Source of the DNA: Marsupella aquatica
Taxonomy: Eukaryota > Marchantiophyta
NCBI GenBank assembly: GCA_973895155.1
Contig: OZ316893.1
Location: 15,438,001 to 15,502,000 of the forward strand
Reading direction: 5' to 3'
DNA: 64,000 nucleotides
Position 1 is the first letter of the stretch; each line of letters opens with the position of its first letter. Positions 1 through 9,246 of the stretch are shown here, one piece after another. Below the pieces are notes generated by a model that saw nothing but the letters and a program-made list of their open reading frames with translations, did no database searches and had not been told where the DNA came from. The translations under genes and the position numbers were made by a program.

Positions 1-119
1 TCTTTTGAAAATTATACTGCATTCACATCTGTACTGTTGGGAGGAAGATTCCAAAATATGGTTTTTTTTTTCTCTAATTTCCCACAAACATTCACACACC
101 TAAAGGCAGGCACGTAACG

Positions 120-200
120 AAGGACTTAATTTGAGCTGAAGACCTGGTGCTTCCCACCCAAGTGAGCTAACCCTACAGGCAAGACACATCATGTGAACAA
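120..200 (-). mobile_element. Degenerate tRNA-like (SINE-type) segment
   Basis: Read on the minus strand, the segment contains GGTTAGCTCACTTGGGTGG, which fits a pol III A box. It is followed at tRNA-like spacing by a weak B-box-like GCTCAAATTA. A similar A-box phrase (TAGCTCACTTGAGTAGG) recurs on the minus strand near 36.0 kb. I infer an old tRNA-derived SINE. The B box is poor, so this is the weakest of the three candidates. Confidence 0.3.
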
Positions 201-1430
201 ACATGGCCCCTTTTCGCTTGGCCTTGCCTGGACTAACATAGAGAACCTAGGAGGACAAAGATGGTAACCCCAAAAATAATTAAACTAACTTTTCACTCTT
301 GAATTGTCCTATATGGATCCCGATTAGGATAGCCAACATGGACAGTCTGGAAATGACCCAGATACCCTTTGTTCACAAATAAAAGACTCTGGTTTATTAT
401 GCACTCTTTTCGTGTAATAAAATCGCCCTTCTCTCCAGTGAGGGTGTTCAAAGTACGTGTCAAGAGAGCCCTCTCAAGTCAGATTGTTTTCCAGAACAAA
501 TCTTTGAGCCTGAGAGTTTTGAACTTAGGAGAACAATGGAGTTACAATGCTCTAAGTATTGAATATGCACTATGAGCAAGAGCACACCCATAGAGTAAGA
601 GCTAAAGAGTTTGCCACAGGACAAACACCAAACTCAAAAGAAGAGATTAAAACCCCATACATCTCTACAGAGGAAAATATTCAAGATAAATGTCTACCAT
701 CTGTTGTTAGGTGATGAGCTAATCCTTCACATCTAGTTTGTAGTGTGGTAGTTCATAGCTGAATGGTGGTGAACGTAGTTTCCACTGAGAGTAGTAACAC
801 TCCATAACGGGGTGCCTAGCAAATGGTGTCTAGCAACCTCCATTGTTTAGTTTCATAAAAGTAATTGAATGTATACTGACCGAAATTTTGGGTAGGCACT
901 TTTGTCGACATTGCAGATTGAAAAGAACGAAAGACAGACCCACCTTTCAGCCCTCATTGAAAACTTCCTCACCACCAGATTCGTTTCCGGAGCTACTCAT
1001 CAAATCATTCACCTCGTTGGGTATAGGACTGGAGTTCCCAAGTTATTATTGCCCTTCTCCCCTTGACTGATCGGATTCTCAGTTGGCCTCAAGGTTGTTG
1101 CTTGCATAATAGAGAGCTTTACTAGCATGAAGTGTTTTTCTGATCCTCATTGACAGAAACGGATGGATGGTTTGAATAAATGGATTTCGCGTGAATTTTA
1201 GGTGACTTTCAGCAAATTTGAACGTTTGAGAATTAGCCAGGTCCCTGGGGGAATTCTTCTATGGTTGCCTGGTGGCTTGTGCATCTCGTAGGGTGGTCAT
1301 TTGTGACGCTGATTGATCTTGCCAAAGATTTGACTCAGCCACTCTATGGTTTCAATAATGGCGTGATGATCGACTCATTCAATGAGGCTACTGTACGTCT
1401 TAAACTGCTTCCACTCTAACCGTGCATTGC

Positions 1431-1510
1431 ATTGGTGAGGTGGTGTCCAATTTTGGGAGGATCTTGCTGAATTGGTATTGTGGTGCCCACTTCTGGGAGG
1501 ATCTTGCTCA
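1431..1510 (+). repeat. 40-bp tandem duplication
   Basis: Two adjacent units, 1431-1470 and 1471-1510, differ at only a few positions. Both end in the shared string GGGAGGATCTTGCT followed by GA or CA. Confidence 0.8.
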
Positions 1511-2667
1511 AGCTTCTACTCTCTGGGACTCGCCTGCTTATTTATGTTTATCAGATAGGGCTTTGTGCTGCCGGCTTTACGGAGTTCTGGATTCAAGTGT
1601 TGCTGCATGGATGTGATCGATTATCTGTGTCTATCGTCGTCTCGCTTTACGCTTTTTCTCTGTTTCTCCCGCGGGTTTGGGTCAGATAACAAATTATCTT
1701 TTCTTACAACGCACGCTACTCATCACAGACTAAAGCAGACAGCGCTACCGGTAGGGCTGGGGTTAGATGCTCCCCGTTCCACTTTCTTCCTTTATCGACT
1801 TACCTCGATCTATATTGGATAATTTTAGACAAGAATGCTTCGATCTAATAGTCTTTCATTCTCTCTCCGAAGTGGACGGGTTGGCAGACTAGCGGTCAAC
1901 AAAGTGAGGAGTCAGTACCATAAGCTTGGCCAACCCTAGAGTATTCACCCTCTCATTCTCAAGAAGGACGTTTCTCAAAATCTCGTTCTCTCCTCTCTTC
2001 CTGCTGCTCAAGAAAGCTCCAGTCCTCTCCCGCTGAGAATTTTTTTGTCACCCGGTAGATCCCTGCAGTTGTCAAGTATCGTCGGTTTTGATAAATTTCT
2101 AAAAGTGGTACATGGAGGTGGCAAGTATGGGGGATGGTAGATAATCACTGCGAAGGCTCTCGTTTTAGATCCATCCGTCCGAGCGTCTTTTCTTTGTGAA
2201 GTACATGCATCAAATGTATTCACTTGTTTCTTTTCCTCTTACTTATCGGGGCTGTGTAGAGCTTCACGTCTACTCAGTCCTGCACACTCGATCAATTCGT
2301 CACAACCAGGAGGTCCTGCCATCGTTAAATTACAAGAAGTGCAAGCTTTGCAAATTTGAAAAGCTCTCTCACCTGCACTACCACGGAGGAATTTGCTGCT
2401 CGCTTGCACCGCCGACAACAATTTGGACAGTTAAGGAATGCTTCTGTTGGGTAGGCACTAACTGTGGTTTACCACAATCAATTTTCTTTCCACTCTGGGG
2501 CCATTGATTGTCTGGCCTGACCACTGTCGTAATCTTTGCAATTTAGTGGCGAACTTTCGAGTCAATTTGTGTCTTTTTGTTCTGGCTTCCACACAGTCAC
2601 TTCCCCCACAAAAACAGATAACTAACAGCTGATGTGCAAGCTGGGGAAGCTTCAGTTCCAATGCCCA

Positions 2668-2811
2668 GGACAGTGGCCAGCCGTGATAAAGGGTGCGAGT
2701 ACCTCACGGGTCTCAATCCAAGAGGTGTCCCATATCACTGGACAGGCTAGCCGTGATAAGGGTGCGAGTAACTCAGGGGTCTCAATCCAAGAGGTGTCCT
2801 ATATCACGCAT
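2668..2811 (+). repeat. 72-bp tandem duplication at the outer edge of the F-box-flanking repeat
   Basis: Two units starting at 2668 and 2740 share AGCCGTGATAA, GGGTGCGAGTA and GGTCTCAATCCAAGAGGTGT. The second unit runs straight into the dispersed repeat at 2812. The GTCTCAATCCAAGAGGTGTCC part recurs as CTCAATCCAAGGGGTGTCCC (minus) near 5.66 kb and as TTCAATCCAAGGGATGT near 37.24 kb, so it belongs to the same repeat family. Confidence 0.8.
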
Positions 2812-3010
2812 GGAGTTTTGGAGAAATAAACACCCTAAAACTCAAGTCAATAAATTTTTTTGAGCAATTTATTTATTTCTGACTTAATGAAATATTCTTT
2901 AAATATTCCCAAATTTGGTTAAAAAACACTATGATTCTTATAGTTCTCAAAATTGGATTAAAAAGATGTTTTCAACAAAAATTTAAAAGTCTTTCACGTA
3001 CTGGACGTAG
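2812..3010 (+). repeat. Dispersed repeat copy A, truncated, just upstream of the F-box gene
   Basis: This copy carries the family landmarks in order: AATAAACACCCTAAAAC, a T-rich stretch, GAATATTC-like blocks, CTATGATTCTTATA, TCTCAAAATTGGATTAAAA and TTCAACAAAAATTTAAAAGT. It stops at TTTCAC and lacks the distal end (GGGTCGGAAGAAAAGAAGTGAGG) seen in copies B, C and D. It ends about 40 bases before the F-box start codon, so the gene's leader and probably its proximal promoter are repeat-derived or directly abut it. Confidence 0.75.
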
Positions 3011-3048
3011 GACCAGGAGAAGAAGCCGATGCTGCAGAAGGAGCAGCC

Positions 3049-4209
3049 ATGGCGAGCTTGGTGGTCGAGCAAAATGTGTGGCTCCACCTGCCAGATATGC
3101 TGATCCAAACTGTCCTCCGATTTTCACCAGCCGAGAGTGTCTTCAAGTTCCGCACCATCTGCAAAAAGTGGCACGAGATCCTGACCGATCCAAACTTCCT
3201 GGGTGCATGGCTGGGAGCTCCACACATCAGCCCTTTGTGTGTCCTCAACGATGTCCCAAACAAGTGCTATGCAGTTTACAACATTGGCTCAGACAAATGG
3301 AACTACCTTCGAAATGAGAATTTCCTCACAGGGCCTTTCCCTGCTGAGAGAATTGTTATCACAGCAGCTGGAGCCGGGCTGGTGCTGCTAGAGGTCTTTC
3401 CCGAGCCTCCTATGCAACAATATCATTTTGCCAACAAGGACGTGTCTGGCATGGCCAACAAATCCCTACTGCTTGCCAACAAATCCCTACTGCTTGTCAA
3501 CCCTCTCAACAAGTCCTATTGGCAGCTGCCAGATTTTGAAAATGGGGATTCAGATTATGTGAGGTGTCCCAAAGTAGTGGGCATAGATCATGACCCTCAA
3601 AGCGGGCGTCATCAGATTCCAACCAAGAGTACACTGTTTCACATTGGAGAGCTGGATTATGCCAGACCTGGAAAGTCTCGGTTGCATGTGTATGATGTGA
3701 ATGCCAACTCTTGGGATATGATTTGTGATTCCAGTTCCGGTGGAGGACCGGAGGAGTGGGACAAGAGCTACATAGTTTTGGGGCCTGCTGTTCTACATGG
3801 GGGTTCTTGGTATTACTTGACCTATTCCCAGAGATTCTGGGGTCCAAGGAATCGGGATGCCATGCCTCATATCTTCCGTGTCAAGAAAGGTCTGGCTGAG
3901 ACGTTGCAAGCACCCTTGCCACAAGAGATGGGAATGATTGTAGACTTCATGCACCTCTTTGAGTGCCAAGAGAAACTTAGCTTGGTTGGGAGTCTCAAGA
4001 GCAAGAATAATTTGATATTGAATGAGTGGACGAGTTTCTGTTTTTGGCTACTGGATGAAGAGAAGTCAGAGTGGGTTGATTACTTGAAGATGCCACTCTA
4101 CCTGGTGAATTCTCTAGGTGACAGAAGGGTGAAGCAATTTGCACTGGACTTGGAATGTTCAGTCGATTATCTGTTTTTGGGTGGGTCGTCCAGCTGGGAA
4201 GGAGTCTAG
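3049..4209 (+). CDS. F-box protein, single exon
   Basis: Encodes 386 residues. The F-box lies at about residues 13-55 (LPDMLIQTVLRFSPAESVFK, then FRTICKKWHEIL and a following FLGAW). F-box domains bind SKP1 and place the protein in an SCF ubiquitin ligase as substrate adaptor. The rest resembles the beta-propeller/F-box-associated half of plant F-box/kelch proteins (SRLHVYDVNANSWDM, RDAMPHIFRVKKGL, LVGSLKSKNN), but I cannot count clean kelch blades. The start fits the F-box position and has a good context (GCCATGG). An in-frame 21-bp duplication (3454-3495) repeats ANKSLLL. The gene sits between inverted copies of a dispersed repeat. Its substrate is unknown. Confidence 0.85.
   Translation: MASLVVEQNVWLHLPDMLIQTVLRFSPAESVFKFRTICKKWHEILTDPNFLGAWLGAPHISPLCVLNDVPNKCYAVYNIGSDKWNYLRNENFLTGPFPAERIVITAAGAGLVLLEVFPEPPMQQYHFANKDVSGMANKSLLLANKSLLLVNPLNKSYWQLPDFENGDSDYVRCPKVVGIDHDPQSGRHQIPTKSTLFHIGELDYARPGKSRLHVYDVNANSWDMICDSSSGGGPEEWDKSYIVLGPAVLHGGSWYYLTYSQRFWGPRNRDAMPHIFRVKKGLAETLQAPLPQEMGMIVDFMHLFECQEKLSLVGSLKSKNNLILNEWTSFCFWLLDEEKSEWVDYLKMPLYLVNSLGDRRVKQFALDLECSVDYLFLGGSSSWEGV
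3454..3495 (+). repeat. In-frame 21-bp tandem duplication inside the F-box gene
   Basis: Two exact 21-base units add a second ANKSLLL heptapeptide at about residues 136-149 without shifting the frame. The exact identity suggests a recent slip or unequal exchange. Confidence 0.9.
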
Positions 4210-5360
4210 GACAATTGAGATGATCATCTATAGCATCTCAAAGGTTTCCTTGTGCACTCTGAGCTCAGAGGTCGACATGCCAAGGGCATGCTCTAACAAC
4301 CGTGGCTGGTTTGGTCATAGCCATGTTAGAGGACTTTACCACAAACCGTTTGCCTACTTTCTTTTCAAGCCTAACTTGAACTTCATGCTATAGCTGTTGG
4401 CTCATGGGTATATCCCACTGGAAGGCAGCCCAAACACATTGCAAGAGTGGATGGTAATGGATGGTAATGGATGAGTCATTATGTAATCCTTGTGTTTCTA
4501 GATTGGATTTTCTATTCTGTTCCTTCAAGGCAGCTCTGCACCAGCACAATTAGCCCTCATAAGATTTAGCGGAACATTGTCATTACTGCTCCCTTCATTG
4601 ACAATTGAGCAGCTTGTTAATTGGTTGAGGGAAAGCATACTTTCCACTCTTGGTCCTAAGTGGATGTAGCAATGAGCACAGTCATCAACAATTGGAAAGC
4701 ACTATGCTCGTTCACCATGTACGTCTAGTGAACGTCCAGGTTGTAATGAGTCGTTATTGATTCCAATCGTCAGCTTTGGTGTGGGAAGAAGAGCACTTTC
4801 CGGACTCAATTGGAAGCTTTCCCGTTCACGTGAGCAGAATAAAACACGCTTGGACAACATAGGATCGTGAGGACTCCGTTAAGCCAGGTTTTGAGCCAGT
4901 GAATCGGATAGTGCTTATGAGTTGTCTCCAATCTACGAAGTATTTGAGATTGAACTGGAAATGGGTTGTAATTGAAAATGAATCCTGCACTCTGACAGTG
5001 ATGGATAATTCTTGTCAATCAGTTCTGAGAGGAGACTTGCTTTGTTGAAAGCAGGTCAGTACTCATCTGGAAATGTACACAGATTGGAGGCTTCTATTTG
5101 TTACTCGACAATCATTTGTGAGACGCCTCTCTGATTGTATGAAACTTGTGAGTTGGGGGTACAATTCACTAGCATCCATCAAGGCAGATTCCTACCTTAC
5201 CTCCGAAGTTAGGCTTAGGGCTTTACAAATGAATACTTTGTACCACCTGGAAACGATGGTTATGAAGCGCATTCCCCTAGAGTAGTCATCTACTCCCTTG
5301 TGCCCTTGAGCTATCTTGCAATTATATGTTACTTTGCAAAAAAAGTTTGTAATTATACTG
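4210..5360. other. 3' flank of the F-box gene, no gene recognised
   Basis: Contains a short ATGGTAATGGATGGTAATGG tandem (about 4450) and only short open frames with no family resemblance. Part is probably the 3' untranslated region of the F-box transcript. I see no clear poly(A) signal. Confidence 0.4.
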
Positions 5361-5369
5361 GGTAGACCC

Positions 5370-5690
5370 CGGGGTCCTCACTTCTTTTCTTCCGACCCAT
5401 CACGCGTGAATAAGTATAGGGTTTTTTTATTGGGTTTAGTGAAATATTTTTAAATTTTTGCCGGGAATTTTTGTTGAAGAACATTAAGGTTATTTTAATC
5501 CAATTTTGAGAATTATAAGAATCATAGGGTTTTTAAAATTGAATATGGGAATATTCTATTAAGTTAGGGGTAAAACAATTCCAAAAAAAACTTTATTGAC
5601 TTAACTTTTAGGGTGTTTATTCCTCCAAAACTTTGAGTGTGATATGGGACACCCCTTGGATTGAGGCTCCTGAGGGGTAGACACATTTAA
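5370..5690 (-). repeat. Dispersed repeat copy B, inverted relative to copy A
   Basis: On the minus strand this copy reads through CTCAATCCAAGGGGTGTCCC, AATAAACACCCTAAAAG, CCCTATGATTCTTATAATTC, CAAAATTGGATTAAAATAAC, TTCACTAAACCCAATAAAAA and TGATGGGTCGGAAGAAAAGA, ending in GTGAGGACCCC. It is the most complete copy in the window. Together with copy A it forms a large inverted pair around the F-box gene. Confidence 0.8.
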
Positions 5691-6418
5691 TGGACCCAGG
5701 GTGCATTTATCAGTACTCCCTCTCACTATGGTCTGGTTGCAATAAAATCGGGGGAAACAAATATTTGAAACCATGCAAAACTCCCTGATATTACTTTGAT
5801 CAAGTAGGGCAATGTTTATTCTTTGTAATAAGCCTCGTAATAAGCAGTTGCTCTTACTGAGAAACGTAAAATTAATGTTGTTCAAGTTGCAGTTTTCCAG
5901 AGTTAAGATGAAATTTAGACAATTGCATCTTTACATTTAGAGACTTCTAGCTCACTCCATGGATCCCAAAATTGGCCCAACATATTTGATATGGACAAAT
6001 GTGAAAGGGACAAGAATTGTGGAGAGTGATGTAAGTCCATGGTGGTTAGTTGTTTTTCTACAAGGGACAGTCTTTGAGCAAGCCTTGCAATTGACTTCCA
6101 AGCAGGGACATTGGCATCTGTTGTCTAATTCAGCGCAATCAAAAGTTACTCCTTGGGAGTAGTACCTAGAGTGAAGCCTGTAGACTCTGACGCTATCCCA
6201 GGGCATAACTGAAGGTGAAGGTGCAAAGATGAGTAGAAAATGGTATGGAGTACTTTTCTGCAAGGTTGTTTTCCTACTCATCTTTATTATTTCTTTCTAC
6301 AAATCACGAGTTTCGCATTGCACCTCCTCCGTTCGCCGGTAGCTGCCGGTAGCCGGTAGTTGCTCGCAGACTCAAAACAAATACTTAAAGAATGCGCCTC
6401 TGTGCATTGACAGTCCAT

Positions 6419-6490
6419 GGGCTACCGGTTAGCTCAGAAGAGTGGGGACTCTCACGTGTCGGGTTCGAATCTCACTCTGAGCTTTTTAAC
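6419..6490 (+). mobile_element. tRNA-like segment, SINE head candidate
   Basis: TTAGCTCAGAAGAGTGG (6429-6445) matches a pol III A box and GGTTCGAATCT (6462-6472) matches a B box closely. The boxes are too close together for a complete tRNA, and I cannot fold an anticodon arm. A TTTTT run follows at once (6483). I infer a tRNA-derived SINE head or tRNA pseudogene rather than a working tRNA gene. Confidence 0.5.
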
Positions 6491-6498
6491 ATTCACCC

Positions 6499-6640
6499 GC
6501 CCCAAAAGTGGGGTTCAGACGTCTCTTGTTACAATCATAAGTTCTTTTGATTCAAAGAGAGTTTACACACATAATCCCCCCAAAGTGGGGTTCAGACGCT
6601 TCTAGTGACACACAAACTCTTTTTGATTTCAAATGGGAAC
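6499..6640 (+). repeat. Imperfect ~75-bp tandem duplication
   Basis: Both units carry CCCC-AAAGTGGGGTTCAGACG, then a variable stretch, then TCTTTTTGATTTCAAA or TCTTTTGATTCAAA. It lies directly after the tRNA-like head and may be the body of the same element. Confidence 0.6.
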
Positions 6641-7303
6641 TGGCTGTTCCAGTTTCCGGTCAATAATCGCTATAATCCAAAGGAGCAACAGAACGTCTTA
6701 AATACTGAACACGTTACTCGTAGAAGTGAATTCTTTATTTCTATGCAAGGGAACTAATCAGGCTAGTCCCACTAAATTGCACATGAAAAGGCAATAGCTT
6801 GAAATATAGCACTAGCAAGTACAACACTAGTGATATGTATCAAAACTCTACAACGTGAGATCCTGCCATTACTGGGTTTTATCCTGCTTACAGAAATAAA
6901 AAATGGGATCCAATCTTGATCGTCAATTTAAAAATTTATTTTAATCACCTTAGATGCACGCAAAACTATCACATTGTTTCTCTTGTCTCACACAAATTGG
7001 TGTACTAAAGGTTCAGGTAGACTTGCTCACAATAAAAAAGGCTCAGGTACACACAAATGTAGTTGAAGGTACTATGATATAGGTTATACTAGAGTATACA
7101 CCAATATAATTGTGCTCACATAAACTATAACAGTATGGAAATATGATGGGAGGTGGAGAGAAAATGGCCAGGTGTAAAAAAAGGGGGGAGGGAGGAGATG
7201 AACAAGGAAAAACAGATTCCACGGGCAAAATTATTAAATAGAGACATGTTGAAAAAGTGGGGAAAGACAGATGGGGAGAAAGGGGGGTATTAGGAATTTT
7301 GTT

Positions 7304-7320
7304 CCCCCCCCCCCCTTGCA
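7304..7320 (+). repeat. Poly-C tract
   Basis: A run of about a dozen C. Matching poly-G runs lie at about 7506-7518 and 7603-7621. Such runs are prone to polymerase slippage and sequencing error. Confidence 0.8.
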
Positions 7321-8268
7321 TTTTTTTTTAATAATACATATCCATATTGTGCCAAAATAATGAGACTCTCACACCCATAAATTGTGACAATATTCCTAGA
7401 GCTTTTCACAGTGGTAGTCTCACAAAAATTTGACCTTTATTATCCCAAAGGAAGACTTGGAAGCAAATCAAGGAGGGGAACAAGGATCAAAGAGAAAGAG
7501 GAAGGGGGGGGGGGGGGGAGAGGCGCTGCATGGATGGGAAAAGAGGGAGGAGAGGCTTTTTCTTGCCCCATCCGTTTGGGGATATGGATGGAAAACGGTG
7601 TGTGGGGGGGGGGGGGGGGGGTTTGGTCAGAGGCAAGAATCAAGGAGGAAAAAGTCCTCCTGGGTCATTGCCCCTCCACTTCCCATATTTCTTTACAGTT
7701 CTCTAAGCTGTGCACTTTATTATTAGATAATCACCTTCTGCATATACTGTGCACTTCATTAGACAACCACTTTTTGCATTGTAAACGGTGCACTTCATTA
7801 GCCAACCACGTTTTGGATATGGTAATAACTCTCTGTTTCTATAAGATCTTGAAAGATTTCCAATCGACTATTTACGGATCTTTTTCTTCTTTCCCCACAC
7901 TTGACTTGAGTACGTGAAATACACTAAATCCAGATTTTACGTTTTCGAGCCACAGAAAAAAGTAAAGGACAAATATACCCGTGCAGCCTATGATGGGCAT
8001 TCTATTTCACAGCATAAAATAATAACGTGATGGGCGTTATGTTTCATAAAGTACATTCTCTCACATAAAGCTCAAAAAAGGACAAAGTGAAAAATCTTTA
8101 AGGGACTTAATTAATTAAGAGAAATTGAAGGCAGGACGGATCACCATGTTTGGACACCGTCCCCTATCACATGGTGGTCCATGGGAGTTGGGGTACATAA
8201 CTTATTTCAATCCAAAATCCAATGGTCATCGTTCAAACTTGGCGTGCTATTTTGGGTGAAAAATGAAA

Positions 8269-8350
8269 ACCTGAAAAAGTATGTGGAAAGAATAACCCAA
8301 AAGTGTGCAACCTGAAAAAGTATGTGGAAAGAATAACCCAAAAGTGTGCA
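8269..8350 (+). repeat. Exact 41-bp tandem duplication
   Basis: Units 8269-8309 and 8310-8350 appear identical. Each begins ACCTGAAAAAGTATGTGG and ends AAAGTGTGCA. Confidence 0.9.
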
Positions 8351-8559
8351 TTCTTTTCCAAGCAAGAAGGAAAAATGTGAGCCAATCATGACCCTTCATC
8401 CAAATTTTTCTTTTTACACTATCGGATCTATCCATCCACCCAAATAAGAGAAATGTTTGCCCAAGCTGCCCTTTAGCACTAGCACACCAAAGTGTATGAT
8501 TGGGATACAAGTAACATGCCTCAACAACTACATAGTAAAATTTATATATTTTTGTCTAG

Positions 8560-8955
8560 CCTTGACATCTTTTCTTGCCTTGACTTATTTTTCTAATTTG
8601 TACATGTATATCTCTCCTTAACATCTTTACCTTGCTCCTTGAAATCTTTGTTTACATGGGCAAGCTGACATCTTCTTTTCACCTCGATATCTTCTCTCGT
8701 CTCGACAACTTATCTTTTTCCTCATCTGTACGTTTTTTTCTCACCACGACATCTTTTCGTCACCCTCGACATACTTTCTTTCCTTGACATCTTTTCCTCA
8801 TCTTCACAATCATCTTTTTCTCACCTTGTCATCTTTTCTCTCCTCGACATTTTTTTCTCACCTCAACTTTTGTTCATCACCTCGACATATTTTCTCTCAT
8901 TTACATCTTTTTTCACCTCGACATCTTTCCTCACTTCAACATCTTTTGTGCACAT
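8560..8955 (-). repeat. Degenerate CGACATCTTTT array
   Basis: A run of loosely spaced units, about 16-22 bases each, around the plus-strand core CTCGACATCTTTTCTCAC (minus strand AAAAGATGTCGAG). At least ten recognisable cores are present, with substitutions and spacing changes. The same core in the opposite orientation builds the array at 34.15-35.06 kb. The open frame across it is a by-product of the pyrimidine-rich repeat. Confidence 0.75.
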
Positions 8956-9061
8956 GCGTTGGGCTAGCTTAACATAATTTTTAGTTTTAGATGCAAACTC
9001 TAATGTTATCTAGAGAAGATACACATCAAAAAACCACATTCACCCTAAATATTTCTTACTA

Positions 9062-9246
9062 ACACAACCAAATAAAATCTAAAGTACCTTACCCCTTAAG
9101 AACTTGATGATGTAAAATGTAACACAAGAACCAAAACTAATCTAAAGTAACTTACCCCTCAAAACTTGATGATGAAAATTGTAACACAACAAAAACTGAT
9201 CTAAAATAAACTGACCCCCTAGAACTTGATGATGAAAAATGTAAAT
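9062..9246 (+). repeat. ~60-bp repeat, three copies
   Basis: Three imperfect units carry the order ACACAA, (A)CTAATCTAAAGTAACTTA, CCCC, GAACTTGATGATG and AAAATGTAA. The copies differ by small indels. Confidence 0.75.

Larger units (their letters stand above)
1..2660. other. Intergenic, no recognisable gene
   Basis: No open frame here resembles a known protein. The frames present are short and overlap on both strands. The stretch contains a degenerate tRNA-like segment (about 120-200, minus) and one 40-bp tandem duplication (1431-1510). The rest looks like unstructured AT-rich plant intergenic DNA. Confidence 0.6.
5691..8560. other. Repeat-rich intergenic DNA
   Basis: No protein family is recognisable. 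The stretch holds a tRNA-like element (about 6419-6490), an approximate 75-bp duplication, several poly-G/C tracts and a 41-bp duplication. The longer open frames near 7.4-7.9 kb exist only because poly-G encodes glycine without stops. Confidence 0.6.

Noticed and set aside
6419-6490. Functional tRNA gene
   Set aside because: A and B boxes fit, but the segment is too short and lacks an anticodon arm and a convincing acceptor stem.
7384-7917. 177-codon plus-strand frame (and overlapping frames on both strands)
   Set aside because: Its length depends on poly-G tracts coding for glycine. Flanking residues look random and two other frames are open over the same tracts.
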